From: DASRJW01 sp964567755
GTDB lineage: Bacteria; Krumholzibacteriota; Krumholzibacteriia; G020349025
Reading direction: 5' to 3'
Assembly: GCA_964567755.1 (NCBI GenBank)
Contig: CAZMNW010000011.1
Location: 1-39,388, forward strand
Length of the DNA stretch: 39,388 bases
In this document: piece after piece, positions 1 to 6,716 of the stretch
Position numbering within the stretch: position 1 is the stretch's first letter
Layout: each line of letters starts with the position of its first letter
Notes under the pieces: model-generated
The model's input: only the letters and a program-made list of their open reading frames with translations
What the model was told of the DNA's origin: nothing
The model's database searches: none
Program-made: the position numbers and the translations under genes

Positions 1-139
1 GGCGATGGCGCTTGACTGCCTCTGCATCCAAGCTCAAACTCCTGAGCGAAAAGCGAACGGTCCTGAGATCCAACAGCCAAGTGAAACCGATCACGCACCA
101 AATTCCGACGGAACGAGTCCGTCATGAATAATCCGGGCT

Positions 140-146
140 AAGGAGG
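140..146 (+). promoter_or_regulatory. Strong ribosome binding site upstream of a frameshifted gene
   Basis: AAGGAGG sits 6 nt before an ATG at 153. It points to 153 as the original start of the ferritin-like gene, even though the reading frame from 153 no longer matches the body of the protein. Confidence 0.6.
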
Positions 147-152
147 ATTGGG

Positions 153-805
153 ATGGATGCGAGTGCTTTCGTGAAGGAGTTGGAGCGTTCAAGGCCGAGC
201 GTCTTTCTCCGATCGTCGGAGCGGGCCAGACGTCGCTTCTGGGCGGTGCGCCCGGTGACGCGAAGAAGATGTTGCAGATCGCGCTGGCCAACGAGATCAG
301 CGTGAGCGAACTCGCCGCGGCGTGGATGCCGAACACGCCGGAGGTGGATGTGAAGATCGCTTTCGCCAGGCAGGCTGGGGACGAGGCCGGGCACTTCCAG
401 CTCGTCGCCGACCGGCTGATGGGCCTCGGTTTCGACGTCGCGGGCTTTCGGCCGCCGGCTAGTAGCCCGCTCTTCGACTACCTACGAGGCCTTTCGACGA
501 CGGTCGAGCGGGTTGCCGCCGGGCTATTCACGCTGGAGGCCATCGCTTACGGGGTCAACGAGAACTTCATGGCGTTCTGCAGCCAGCGCGGCGATGCCGA
601 GACTGTGCGCATCTACCGTGAGTACATCCAACCCGACGAGCAGCGACATCAGCAGCTCGGCCGGCAGCTCCTCGCAAAGTACGCGACGGAGTCGGCGTTG
701 CAAGAGAGAGCCAAGGACGTCGTGGGGAAAGTCCTGGAGATCACCGCCGCCGCACGAGCCCAGGCGGCGGAGAGGATGGGCAGCGCTTGTTTCCCAGGGT
801 GCTGA
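153..805 (+). CDS. Ferritin-like di-iron protein, frameshifted near its N-terminus
   Basis: The long frame (open from 128, first ATG at 269) encodes a helical protein with ferritin-like di-iron signatures: a DEAGH motif, a central Glu in a TLEAIAYG helix, and a late DEQRH motif. The family is ferritin/rubrerythrin-like, with iron or oxygen chemistry likely; the substrate is unknown. The start at 269 cuts off clearly coding sequence (reading ERLSPIVGAGQ upstream). A perfect AAGGAGG precedes an ATG at 153 whose frame reads MDASAFVKELE. Restoring one G near 184-187 fuses the two frames as ...KELEAFKAERLSPIVGAG. So the gene carries a single-base deletion, or the assembly has an error there. The C-terminus is intact. 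It is followed after 25 nt by the small cysteine protein. Confidence 0.6.
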
Positions 806-830
806 GCACGAAGTCCGGACCACGGCTCAC

Positions 831-1073
831 ATGAGACGCCAGGTTCGACCCAGCCCCGAAGAGCTGCCCTTCCCCAATAGTCTGTGCCACAGATGCGCCG
901 CGCCCCCGCGATACATCCGGACAGCAACTTCGATCTTCATCCGGTGTCCGATCCTGCCCAACAAATACCCGCCTCAGCCTGTTGTCTCGTGCCCCATGTT
1001 TCGACCCACCGACGGAGCGCACGACAACGATAGGGAGGAGGACAACTACCGGTTCTTGGAGGAAGACCAATGA
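831..1073 (+). CDS. Small four-cysteine protein, possible zinc-binding
   Basis: An 80-residue protein starting MRRQVRPSPEELPFP and ending FLEEDQ. It has a C-x2-C pair (LCHRCAAP) followed by two single cysteines (FIRCPIL and VVSCPMF), giving four Cys spaced like a small zinc-ribbon or knuckle; the metal role is inference. I do not recognise a named family. Its TGA overlaps the ATG of the next gene (ATGA at 1070-1073), so the two are probably translationally coupled. It lies just downstream of the ferritin-like gene and looks intact although both neighbours are frameshifted. Acidic C-terminus. Confidence 0.6.
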   Translation: MRRQVRPSPEELPFPNSLCHRCAAPPRYIRTATSIFIRCPILPNKYPPQPVVSCPMFRPTDGAHDNDREEDNYRFLEEDQ

Positions 1074-1314
1074 ACCTCGCCGACCAAAAATACATTCCAT
1101 GCCGCGGTGAAGTCCCCCGATGGAAACCAGTCGCGCCGAAGAACTGCTGCGGGAGTCGGACGGAGGATGGCTCCTGAACTCGGAGGGGCACCTTGAGCGC
1201 ACGTACTCATTCGACAACTTCGCGAAGGCCATGGCCTGCGCCAACATGGTAGCCGACGTCGCAGAACGAGAGGGCCATCACCCAGATCTCCATATCGCAT
1301 GGGGCAAGTGCCTC
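1070..1314 (+). pseudogene. Pterin-4a-carbinolamine dehydratase, frameshifted and truncated
   Basis: The ATG at 1070, overlapping the previous stop, opens MNLADQKYIPCRGEVP, the usual N-terminus of 4a-hydroxytetrahydrobiopterin dehydratases. The frame then shifts, and the body continues from 1114 as PPMETSRAEELLRE, then TYSFDNFAKAMACANMVADV and EREGHHPDLHIAWGKC. The EGHHPD motif is the family's active-site signature. The junction is a run of five C (1114-1118); six C would restore one frame. After HIAWGKC (about 1311) the expected beta strand and GLTxxDF helix are not found in any frame, so the last third of the protein is missing. The family recycles oxidised pterin cofactor for aromatic amino acid hydroxylases. 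The second frame stays open to 1836 with nothing recognisable. Confidence 0.65.
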
Positions 1315-1765
1315 GGGCGCTCCGCCTGTGCGCGCCTGCAGCACATGGATGATGCGCTTGAGGAGGTACGGCCGATGTTCGAGCGCGACTCCAACCCGGT
1401 CACCTCGCGGTACTTCTCGCGGAGCGCGGCGCCCCGGAGGCTCTGTTTCAGTCCGCTACTCCATCCGCCTGTCGAAGTCCGTTGTGAGCCAGCGCTGTTT
1501 CTGTCCGAAGTTCTTCCGCGAATCCACCTTCGCGCAACGCTCCTCGACCTCATCTTAACCTCAAGGCTGCAAAGCTCATCACCTGTCGAAACGAGCGGCA
1601 GAAAAAGAAGCTCCGGCAGATGGGGTTCATTGAGGACCGCCTCACTATTCAAAATTGGAGGGTGTGACCGAAAGCGGATACTTGAATCCGAACGATCCGC
1701 AGGTCCGCGGGACAAAGCGACGTTCGCTAGTGGAATACGCCTTGCACGGGCGGCGTTCGGGGAAG
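1315..1765. other. No intact gene; possible coding debris
   Basis: No gene is supported here. One plus-strand stretch, 1557-1667, reads NLKAAKLITCRNERQKKK... and ends at a TGA. It looks protein-like and basic but has no start codon, and I cannot assign it. It may be the tail of another decayed gene. Confidence 0.3.
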
Positions 1766-2932
1766 CTACCGGCGGGGCCGGTGCAAGAACGCCGCCGGGT
1801 CCCCCGCGGCAAGCGCGTTCATCGGCAACACGCTGACGTTGTCAGCGAGGCGATACGGTTTCGATCCCGGATAGATCACGGCGAGATGATCGAGCTTCAG
1901 GTCCGCGAGTGCTGTGCGCATCGAGGGACTCATGCGGGGAGCATCTTGATGTTTGATCTCGTACCCGTAGCGCCGTCCGTCTTTCACCATTAACAAATCC
2001 AGCTCGGCGCCCGAGTGCGTCGCCCAGAAGTACGCTTCGTCCGGTTCGACGAGCTTCAGAAGCTCTTCGATCACGTAACCTTCCCAAGACGCACCCGACT
2101 TGGGATGACCCGCGAGCGCACGCGCATCTCGAATCCCCAGGAGCTGGTGGAGGACTCCCGTGTCGCGAAGGTAGATCTTCGGGGATTTTACCTGACGTTT
2201 CTTCAGATTCTCGTGCCAGGGCTGTAGCTGGCGCACCATGAAGAACCCGGTGAGCAGATTCAAGTACTGGCGGACCGTGGGCTCACTGATCCCGAGTGAA
2301 CGCGCCGGTTCTGCTGCGTTCCACACGTTGCCATGGTAATGGGCGACCATGGTCCAGAAACGAAGCAGCGCGGGAGCAGCCATGCGCACCCCTGCTTGCG
2401 GCAGGTCACGCTCCACGAAGGTTTGGACGAACTGAGCGCGCCATCGCACGCTGTCTGCTTCGCTGCGGGCGAGATAGGCTGGGGGAAACCCGCCACGGCG
2501 CCAGTGGCGAGCGTGTGCCTTCTCGCCGAGCTCATCGAGCCGGAGCCCACCCATCGAGATCGTCTCGATGCGACCTGCCAGGCTTTCCGATGACTGCCGG
2601 AGGAGCCACGGCGAGGCGCTGCCGAGAATCAGAAACCGAGCCGGGGCCGGCCGCCGATCGGCGAGCACGCGCAGCACTGGAAAAAGATCCGGACGTCTCT
2701 GGATCTCGTCGATCACGACCACTCCACGGAGCCGTTCGAGCGCGGTCATCGGCTGATCCAGAAGCGCGAGGCTGGCGGGGTCTTCGAGGTCGAAGTACCG
2801 AGACGAATCCGGTGGAACGATCCACCGCGCGACCGTAGTCTTACCGCACTGGCGCGGCCCCACGAGGGCCACAACGCGGCTGCGCCGGAGTGCCCGCCGC
2901 AGTTCGGAGAGGAGTCTGGGCCGCTCGATCAC
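1766..2932 (-). CDS. ATP-binding protein, AAA + DUF4143 family
   Basis: A complete 388-residue protein. It has Walker A GPRQCGKT at residues 25-32, Walker B VVVIDEIQ at 71-78 and a sensor-like LILGSAS at 101-107. The C-terminal DUF4143 region has a PD-(D/E)xK-like arrangement (ELDLLM then YGYEIK). The family consists of predicted P-loop ATPases with a nuclease-like tail, common near toxin-antitoxin genes and in genomic islands; their function is not established. The start is GTG (2930-2932). The -10 box lies only 6 nt upstream, which implies a leaderless mRNA. It is transcribed alone against the flanking plus-strand genes. The protein is intact despite the decayed neighbours. Confidence 0.9.
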   Translation of the reverse strand: MIERPRLLSELRRALRRSRVVALVGPRQCGKTTVARWIVPPDSSRYFDLEDPASLALLDQPMTALERLRGVVVIDEIQRRPDLFPVLRVLADRRPAPARFLILGSASPWLLRQSSESLAGRIETISMGGLRLDELGEKAHARHWRRGGFPPAYLARSEADSVRWRAQFVQTFVERDLPQAGVRMAAPALLRFWTMVAHYHGNVWNAAEPARSLGISEPTVRQYLNLLTGFFMVRQLQPWHENLKKRQVKSPKIYLRDTGVLHQLLGIRDARALAGHPKSGASWEGYVIEELLKLVEPDEAYFWATHSGAELDLLMVKDGRRYGYEIKHQDAPRMSPSMRTALADLKLDHLAVIYPGSKPYRLADNVSVLPMNALAAGDPAAFLHRPRR

Positions 2933-2938
2933 CAGAAA

Positions 2939-2966
2939 ATTTTACCCTGAAAATCGAAAGTGTCAA
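2939..2966 (-). promoter_or_regulatory. Sigma-70-type promoter of the DUF4143 ATPase gene
   Basis: On the minus strand, TTGACA (2961-2966) is followed after 16 nt by TAAAAT (2939-2944). Both are near-consensus. The GTG start at 2932 is 6 nt beyond the -10 box, so transcription would begin at or next to the start codon. Confidence 0.7.
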
Positions 2967-2977
2967 TTTCGATTTTC
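2949..2977. promoter_or_regulatory. Operator-like perfect inverted repeat over the -35 box
   Basis: GAAAATCGAAA (2949-2959) and TTTCGATTTTC (2967-2977) are exact inverse complements of 11 bp with a 7-nt spacer. The repeat covers the -35 hexamer and most of the promoter spacer, where a bound repressor would block polymerase. AT-rich arms stand out in a GC-rich window. Confidence 0.65.
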
Positions 2978-3039
2978 GCAGCCGGCCGGTTGCACGCGCC
3001 CAGGGCCCCCGTGCCTGGTTACCATCACGTCGGGAATGA

Positions 3040-3273
3040 AGCGGAGCTCGATTCGTACCCGATGCCGTCGGCTCATCGTTCACAACGCCGTTCGTGCTCG
3101 AAGCACCTCCATGTGCTCTCGGAGGCTGGTTGGTCCGGAGTCGCCGTCGAGGACGAGACCGAATCTGGGAGCTGGAGCCGAAGCGTCTCGCCGACGCGCA
3201 CCATTGTCTCGACCGTATTTCGCAAGAGAGGGACGACGCGCTCGATCGCCTCAAGAGGTTCGTGGAAGGTTGA
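3040..3273 (+). pseudogene. ArsR-family transcriptional regulator remnant
   Basis: The reading SKHLHVLSEAG matches the recognition helix of ArsR/SmtB winged-helix regulators. It is followed, one frame over, by LVRSRRRGRDRIWELEP and then RLADAHHCLDRISQERDD up to the stop at 3271. One extra T in GGTTGG near 3130 would join the two frames as EAGLVRS. Sequence before SKHLHVL is too scrambled to align, so the N-terminal half (including the usual DPTRR region) is lost or multiply shifted. Members with this C-terminus often sit upstream of SRPBCC or DUF1697-type genes, as here. Left boundary is approximate. Confidence 0.5.
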
Positions 3274-3331
3274 AGTCAACCGTGCACACCAATGCTGCAC
3301 GCTACGCGTGCGGGTTTACCAGGAAGAAACC

Positions 3332-3907
3332 ATGACGACGAAGCCAAGACGTGTGGGGCAATCGGACGATTTCTACGTAGCTCTCCTGCGCGGCATCAAC
3401 GTGGGGGGCAAGAACCGGCTGCGCATGGCCGACCTGGTCGCGATGTTCGACGGCGCGGGCTGCAGCGACGTGCGGACCTACATCCAGAGCGGCAACGTGA
3501 TTTTCCGCGCGCCCGAGTCGCGCGCGTCTCGGATCCCGGGCGTGATCACGAAGAGTATCGCCGACCGCTTCGGCTTCCGAGCCCCGGTCATCCTGCGCAG
3601 TGCCGCAGAGGTCCGCGCGGTCGCGCGCGGCAACCCCTTCCTGCGCGCCGACGCCGATCCGAATGCGCTGCACGTCATGTTCCTCGCCGACCGGCCGGCC
3701 GCCGCCAAAGTCAAGACGCTCGATCCGAAGCGCTCGCCTCCCGACGAGTTCGAAGTGCGGGGACGAGAGATCTATCTCCGCTGCCCGGGCGGGGCCGCGC
3801 GCACCAAGCTCACGAACGACTATTTCGACACCAAGCTCGCGACGACGAGCACGATGCGCAACTGGAGGACAGTCCTGAAGCTGGTCGACCTGCTCGAACA
3901 GGAATGA
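3332..3907 (+). CDS. DUF1697 family protein
   Basis: A 191-residue protein with the family's opening YVALLRGINVGGKNRL and the segment DVRTYIQSGNVIF, ending with the conserved tail in which TxRNWRTV occurs. DUF1697 proteins are small cytosolic proteins of unknown biochemical function, often near ArsR regulators, as here with the broken ArsR just upstream. The ATG at 3332 follows AGGAAG at 3321-3326. The frame is open further upstream, but that sequence is the shadow of the ArsR remnant. Length is normal for the family and no defect is visible. Confidence 0.85.
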   Translation: MTTKPRRVGQSDDFYVALLRGINVGGKNRLRMADLVAMFDGAGCSDVRTYIQSGNVIFRAPESRASRIPGVITKSIADRFGFRAPVILRSAAEVRAVARGNPFLRADADPNALHVMFLADRPAAAKVKTLDPKRSPPDEFEVRGREIYLRCPGGAARTKLTNDYFDTKLATTSTMRNWRTVLKLVDLLEQE

Positions 3908-3983
3908 CCCGACGCCAAGGTTCAGCCCATCGTCAAGTCCCTCAGAGGGCGAGGCCGAGATCGACTCCGAGGGTCTCGCTGTG

Positions 3984-4018
3984 CCCGTGACACCGTTCGG
4001 TGGTATCCATGACACGGG
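3984..4018. repeat. Nested hairpin downstream of the DUF1697 gene
   Basis: Outer arms CCCGTG (3984-3989) and CACGGG (4013-4018) enclose a tight inner stem CACCG (3991-3995)/CGGTG (3998-4002). It lies 77 nt after the DUF1697 stop and has no T-run, so a terminator role is only possible. Confidence 0.35.
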
Positions 4019-4151
4019 GAGAGCGGGCCAACGTTTGCCCAGCGGCTTGCCAGCGACAATTCGCGCTCGGCCTATCCTATGCATCCTTCAGTCACGTCTG
4101 TCACCTCGAGATGCCTCGCAGCCACGGGATTCGAACATGGGAGGCTCCCCC

Positions 4152-5081
4152 ATGCGGATCAAGGCCGGGTCGAGACATTTGCACCGCGTCGCGCGAATCC
4201 GAGATGCCACCGGTTTGGCTCTCGCCTGGTGCTCTCTCCTTTATATGCCGCACGATAGCCTTGCAACTGATCTCAGCAGGGTCTTCCTGGAAGCAAAAAA
4301 ACCCGTCGAAAAGCAGGAGGCGGTCCATCGAGCCTCCCAGAGCACCCCTCAGAACACCTCCCCGAGCACCCAGGCCTGGGAGACCACCGACGAGGACTCT
4401 GACCCTCTGGCGTGGGTCGGGATGATTCTGGATGGGCTGGGAGAAATTCAGGCACTTCTGAAGGACGACACTCCCGCATCGTACGGGGAAGCATATCCGC
4501 CCCCGCAGATCACCGGTGCACCCCTGGCATCGACGAGCGGAGCGAGCGTCTACGCTGCGCTGAAATCGCTTCACGTGCAGCCATCCGACACCGCGCTCGA
4601 GAATCTCGATGGGGGCGGGATCGAGATCGGCGGAGTTCTCGCCTCGGGACTTCGCATGGGTGTGGGCCTCTATTCGCTTCGCGGGGAGGTACTGAAGAGT
4701 TCGCTGGCGTACGGAGGCCTCACGAACGCTTACGAATTTGCGGTCGATGCGCGCGCACGTCTCCCCTTCTACGGCAGCAGGTTCCTTAGCGGCTTCGCTG
4801 GAATTCGGGGCGGGCGCCTGGGCTGGTACTACGCCAACCCCGTGTTCGCGATCGACGATCTCGGCCACGGCGAAGAGATCTGGCGCGATGGTCTCTTCAA
4901 CGTGTCGGGGTACTTTGGCATCGGGCTGACACCGATCCATACGGACTTCCTCGAGATCGGAGTGGATCTCGGCACGGGCTATCGCGAGTACTTCGACGAA
5001 TCCCACGAAGGATTTCATAACGACGTCTTTGCAGGCGGTTGGTTTTCGCAGATCAGCGTCGAACTAGCATTGCGCTTTTAG
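4152..5081 (+). CDS. Putative outer-membrane beta-barrel protein
   Basis: A 309-residue protein of unrecognised family. The start at 4152 is chosen because GGGAGG (4139-4144) lies 7 nt upstream; an in-frame ATG at 4137 has no such site. The N-terminus has a positively charged stretch and then a hydrophobic segment (GLALAWCSLLYM), possibly a signal peptide. Residues about 55-90 are hydrophilic. The second half consists of alternating Gly- and aromatic-rich strands (for example GIEIGGVLASGLRMGVGLYS, then GYFGIGLTPIH), and the protein ends LALRF. A terminal Phe on an amphipathic strand is the usual outer-membrane barrel signature. It has no close operon partner; the next gene converges on it. 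Confidence 0.5.
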   Translation: MRIKAGSRHLHRVARIRDATGLALAWCSLLYMPHDSLATDLSRVFLEAKKPVEKQEAVHRASQSTPQNTSPSTQAWETTDEDSDPLAWVGMILDGLGEIQALLKDDTPASYGEAYPPPQITGAPLASTSGASVYAALKSLHVQPSDTALENLDGGGIEIGGVLASGLRMGVGLYSLRGEVLKSSLAYGGLTNAYEFAVDARARLPFYGSRFLSGFAGIRGGRLGWYYANPVFAIDDLGHGEEIWRDGLFNVSGYFGIGLTPIHTDFLEIGVDLGTGYREYFDESHEGFHNDVFAGGWFSQISVELALRF

Positions 5082-5137
5082 AAACCGTCGTGGATGGCAT
5101 CCGTTGGACCTACCTGGGTGACGCGCATCCAGCACGA

Positions 5138-5153
5138 GGGGATGTGCATCCCC
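5138..5153. terminator. Possible hairpin terminator between convergent genes
   Basis: GGGGATG (5138-5144) and CATCCCC (5147-5153) form a 7-bp perfect stem between two convergent genes, directly next to the stop of the minus-strand hydrolase at 5155. The loop is only 2 nt as drawn and no T-run follows, so termination is uncertain. Confidence 0.35.
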
Positions 5154-5154
5154 G

Positions 5155-6597
5155 TTACTCAGGCGCCTTCTCCGGCAGCGCGAACTCGATCGGGGCGGCG
5201 TCCTCACAAGCCGGTCCCAGTCCCTCCAGCGATGCGCTGTTCAAGAAGTCGACGACGAGCTGCCGGGCACATCCGAAACCGGCGCCGTGCGATTCGTTGC
5301 GCACGACGATGTGGCGGCTGTTGGACAAATGCGTGGCGACTTCCGCCGCCACGTGCGAGGGCGTCGACGGATCGTAGTAGCCAGAGACGAGCAGAACCGG
5401 CACGTTCGACCGCACCGGGTCGAAGTAGTTGCTGGGCAGATCGCCCCGGCTGCCCCAGACCTCGCACGCAGCCGCGTACTGGTCGAGAAGATATGTGCCC
5501 AGGAAGGTACCTTCCGTCAGCTTTGGAATCATCGCCCGGTCGATGAACGGCAGATCTTCGGTTCCGAAGATGGAAAAGTGTACTCCCATCGCCACCGCAC
5601 TCCGGATCCCGACATCGCGTCTCCAGTAGAGCTGTGCGAAGGCGCTCAAATCGTGCGTCGTTGCAGCGGCATGGATCATTTTGGGCAGCTGGGCGATGAA
5701 CCTCGCGTTGTAGAGAATGCCGCGCACGGCGTACCCGAAGTCCCCCCGATGCATGTCGACGGCGACCTTCTCGCCGTTTTCCTTGGTGACGAAGGTCCGG
5801 ACCGGTCCGCCGTCGAAGCCGTGCAGAAGCCGCTCGAAGTCACCGCGCAGGTCGGGGTATGCAGCCTTGCAAGGCACTTGCGCCTCGCAGTCGGCGAAGA
5901 CACGATCCAAAGCGTCCTGCGACCCGCGCGCGTAGCCGGAAGGGGCCCGGAAGTAGGTCGGCGTCACGCCGTCGATGGCGACGGCTTGGACGCGGTCGGG
6001 GTGCTCTCGGAGCCAAACGAGCGCGGTGCGCGTACCGCCCGAGCCACCCCACAACATGACGCGTTCATAACCGAGCCTCGAGCGCACTTCGTCCAGATCC
6101 GCCACGACCTGTAAGGTGCCGTACAAACGCGGATCTGAATGCTGCAGTGCTTCTTTGCGGCATACGTCGACCTCTCGGGGATCGAATAGCGCGCCAAATG
6201 CCTCACGGGGATCGGTGTCCGAGTGGTTCGGGCAGTCGATTCGGTTTGATTTCCCAGTCCCGCGCTGATCGACCAGCACGAGGTCGCGAAACTTCCGCAC
6301 GGCCTCGAATGGCCCGCGTGCGAGCTCGACCAGGTCTGTGGCGGCTTGACCAGGGCCTCCCGCAAGGAGGAAGAGCGGTGCACGACCGTCTGACTTCTCG
6401 GCGCGCAGCACGAGAACATTGAGGTCGATCTTCCGACCGGTCGGATTCGCACGATCTTCAAGAACCGTGATCGTGTCGCACGCGGCGCGATCACCTGCTT
6501 CGAAGCCCGCGCACGGGGGGAGCTCGACACTGACCGCCGGCAGCGCCCAGACCAGCGCCACGGCGAATTGCAGCATGAGCTTCGTGTTGCGGATCAT
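5155..6597 (-). CDS. Secreted alpha/beta hydrolase, S33/TAP-like
   Basis: A complete 480-residue protein. An N-terminal signal peptide (residues 1-23, hydrophobic core LQFAVALVWALPAVS) precedes an alpha/beta-hydrolase fold with oxyanion HGGPG-like FLLAGGPG at 77-83 and the nucleophile elbow GGSGG at 184-188 (Ser186). Candidate acid and base are Asp409 (SGYYDPSTP) and His437 (NESHGAG). The layout matches proline-iminopeptidase/tripeptidyl-peptidase-like enzymes with a TAP-type C-terminal domain, so an exported peptidase or esterase acting in periplasm or outside is likely. Several Cys in the cap region (near 239-243, 377) may form disulfides. Substrate cannot be told from sequence. Confidence 0.85.
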   Translation of the reverse strand: MIRNTKLMLQFAVALVWALPAVSVELPPCAGFEAGDRAACDTITVLEDRANPTGRKIDLNVLVLRAEKSDGRAPLFLLAGGPGQAATDLVELARGPFEAVRKFRDLVLVDQRGTGKSNRIDCPNHSDTDPREAFGALFDPREVDVCRKEALQHSDPRLYGTLQVVADLDEVRSRLGYERVMLWGGSGGTRTALVWLREHPDRVQAVAIDGVTPTYFRAPSGYARGSQDALDRVFADCEAQVPCKAAYPDLRGDFERLLHGFDGGPVRTFVTKENGEKVAVDMHRGDFGYAVRGILYNARFIAQLPKMIHAAATTHDLSAFAQLYWRRDVGIRSAVAMGVHFSIFGTEDLPFIDRAMIPKLTEGTFLGTYLLDQYAAACEVWGSRGDLPSNYFDPVRSNVPVLLVSGYYDPSTPSHVAAEVATHLSNSRHIVVRNESHGAGFGCARQLVVDFLNSASLEGLGPACEDAAPIEFALPEKAPE

Positions 6598-6716
6598 CGC
6601 AGAAAATCTTCCCCGGTGCCGACCTTCGACTTCCTACGCAATCTCATGGCGTTCACATTTCTCAGCCGTGTCGTGATCCCCCACCCATGCCACCCGCTCC
6701 GAGTGGAGCGGGAAGA

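Noticed and set aside
1315..1836. Continuation of the pterin dehydratase frame as a longer fusion protein
   Set aside because: The open frame after 1314 has no family features and is probably chance extension after a deletion.
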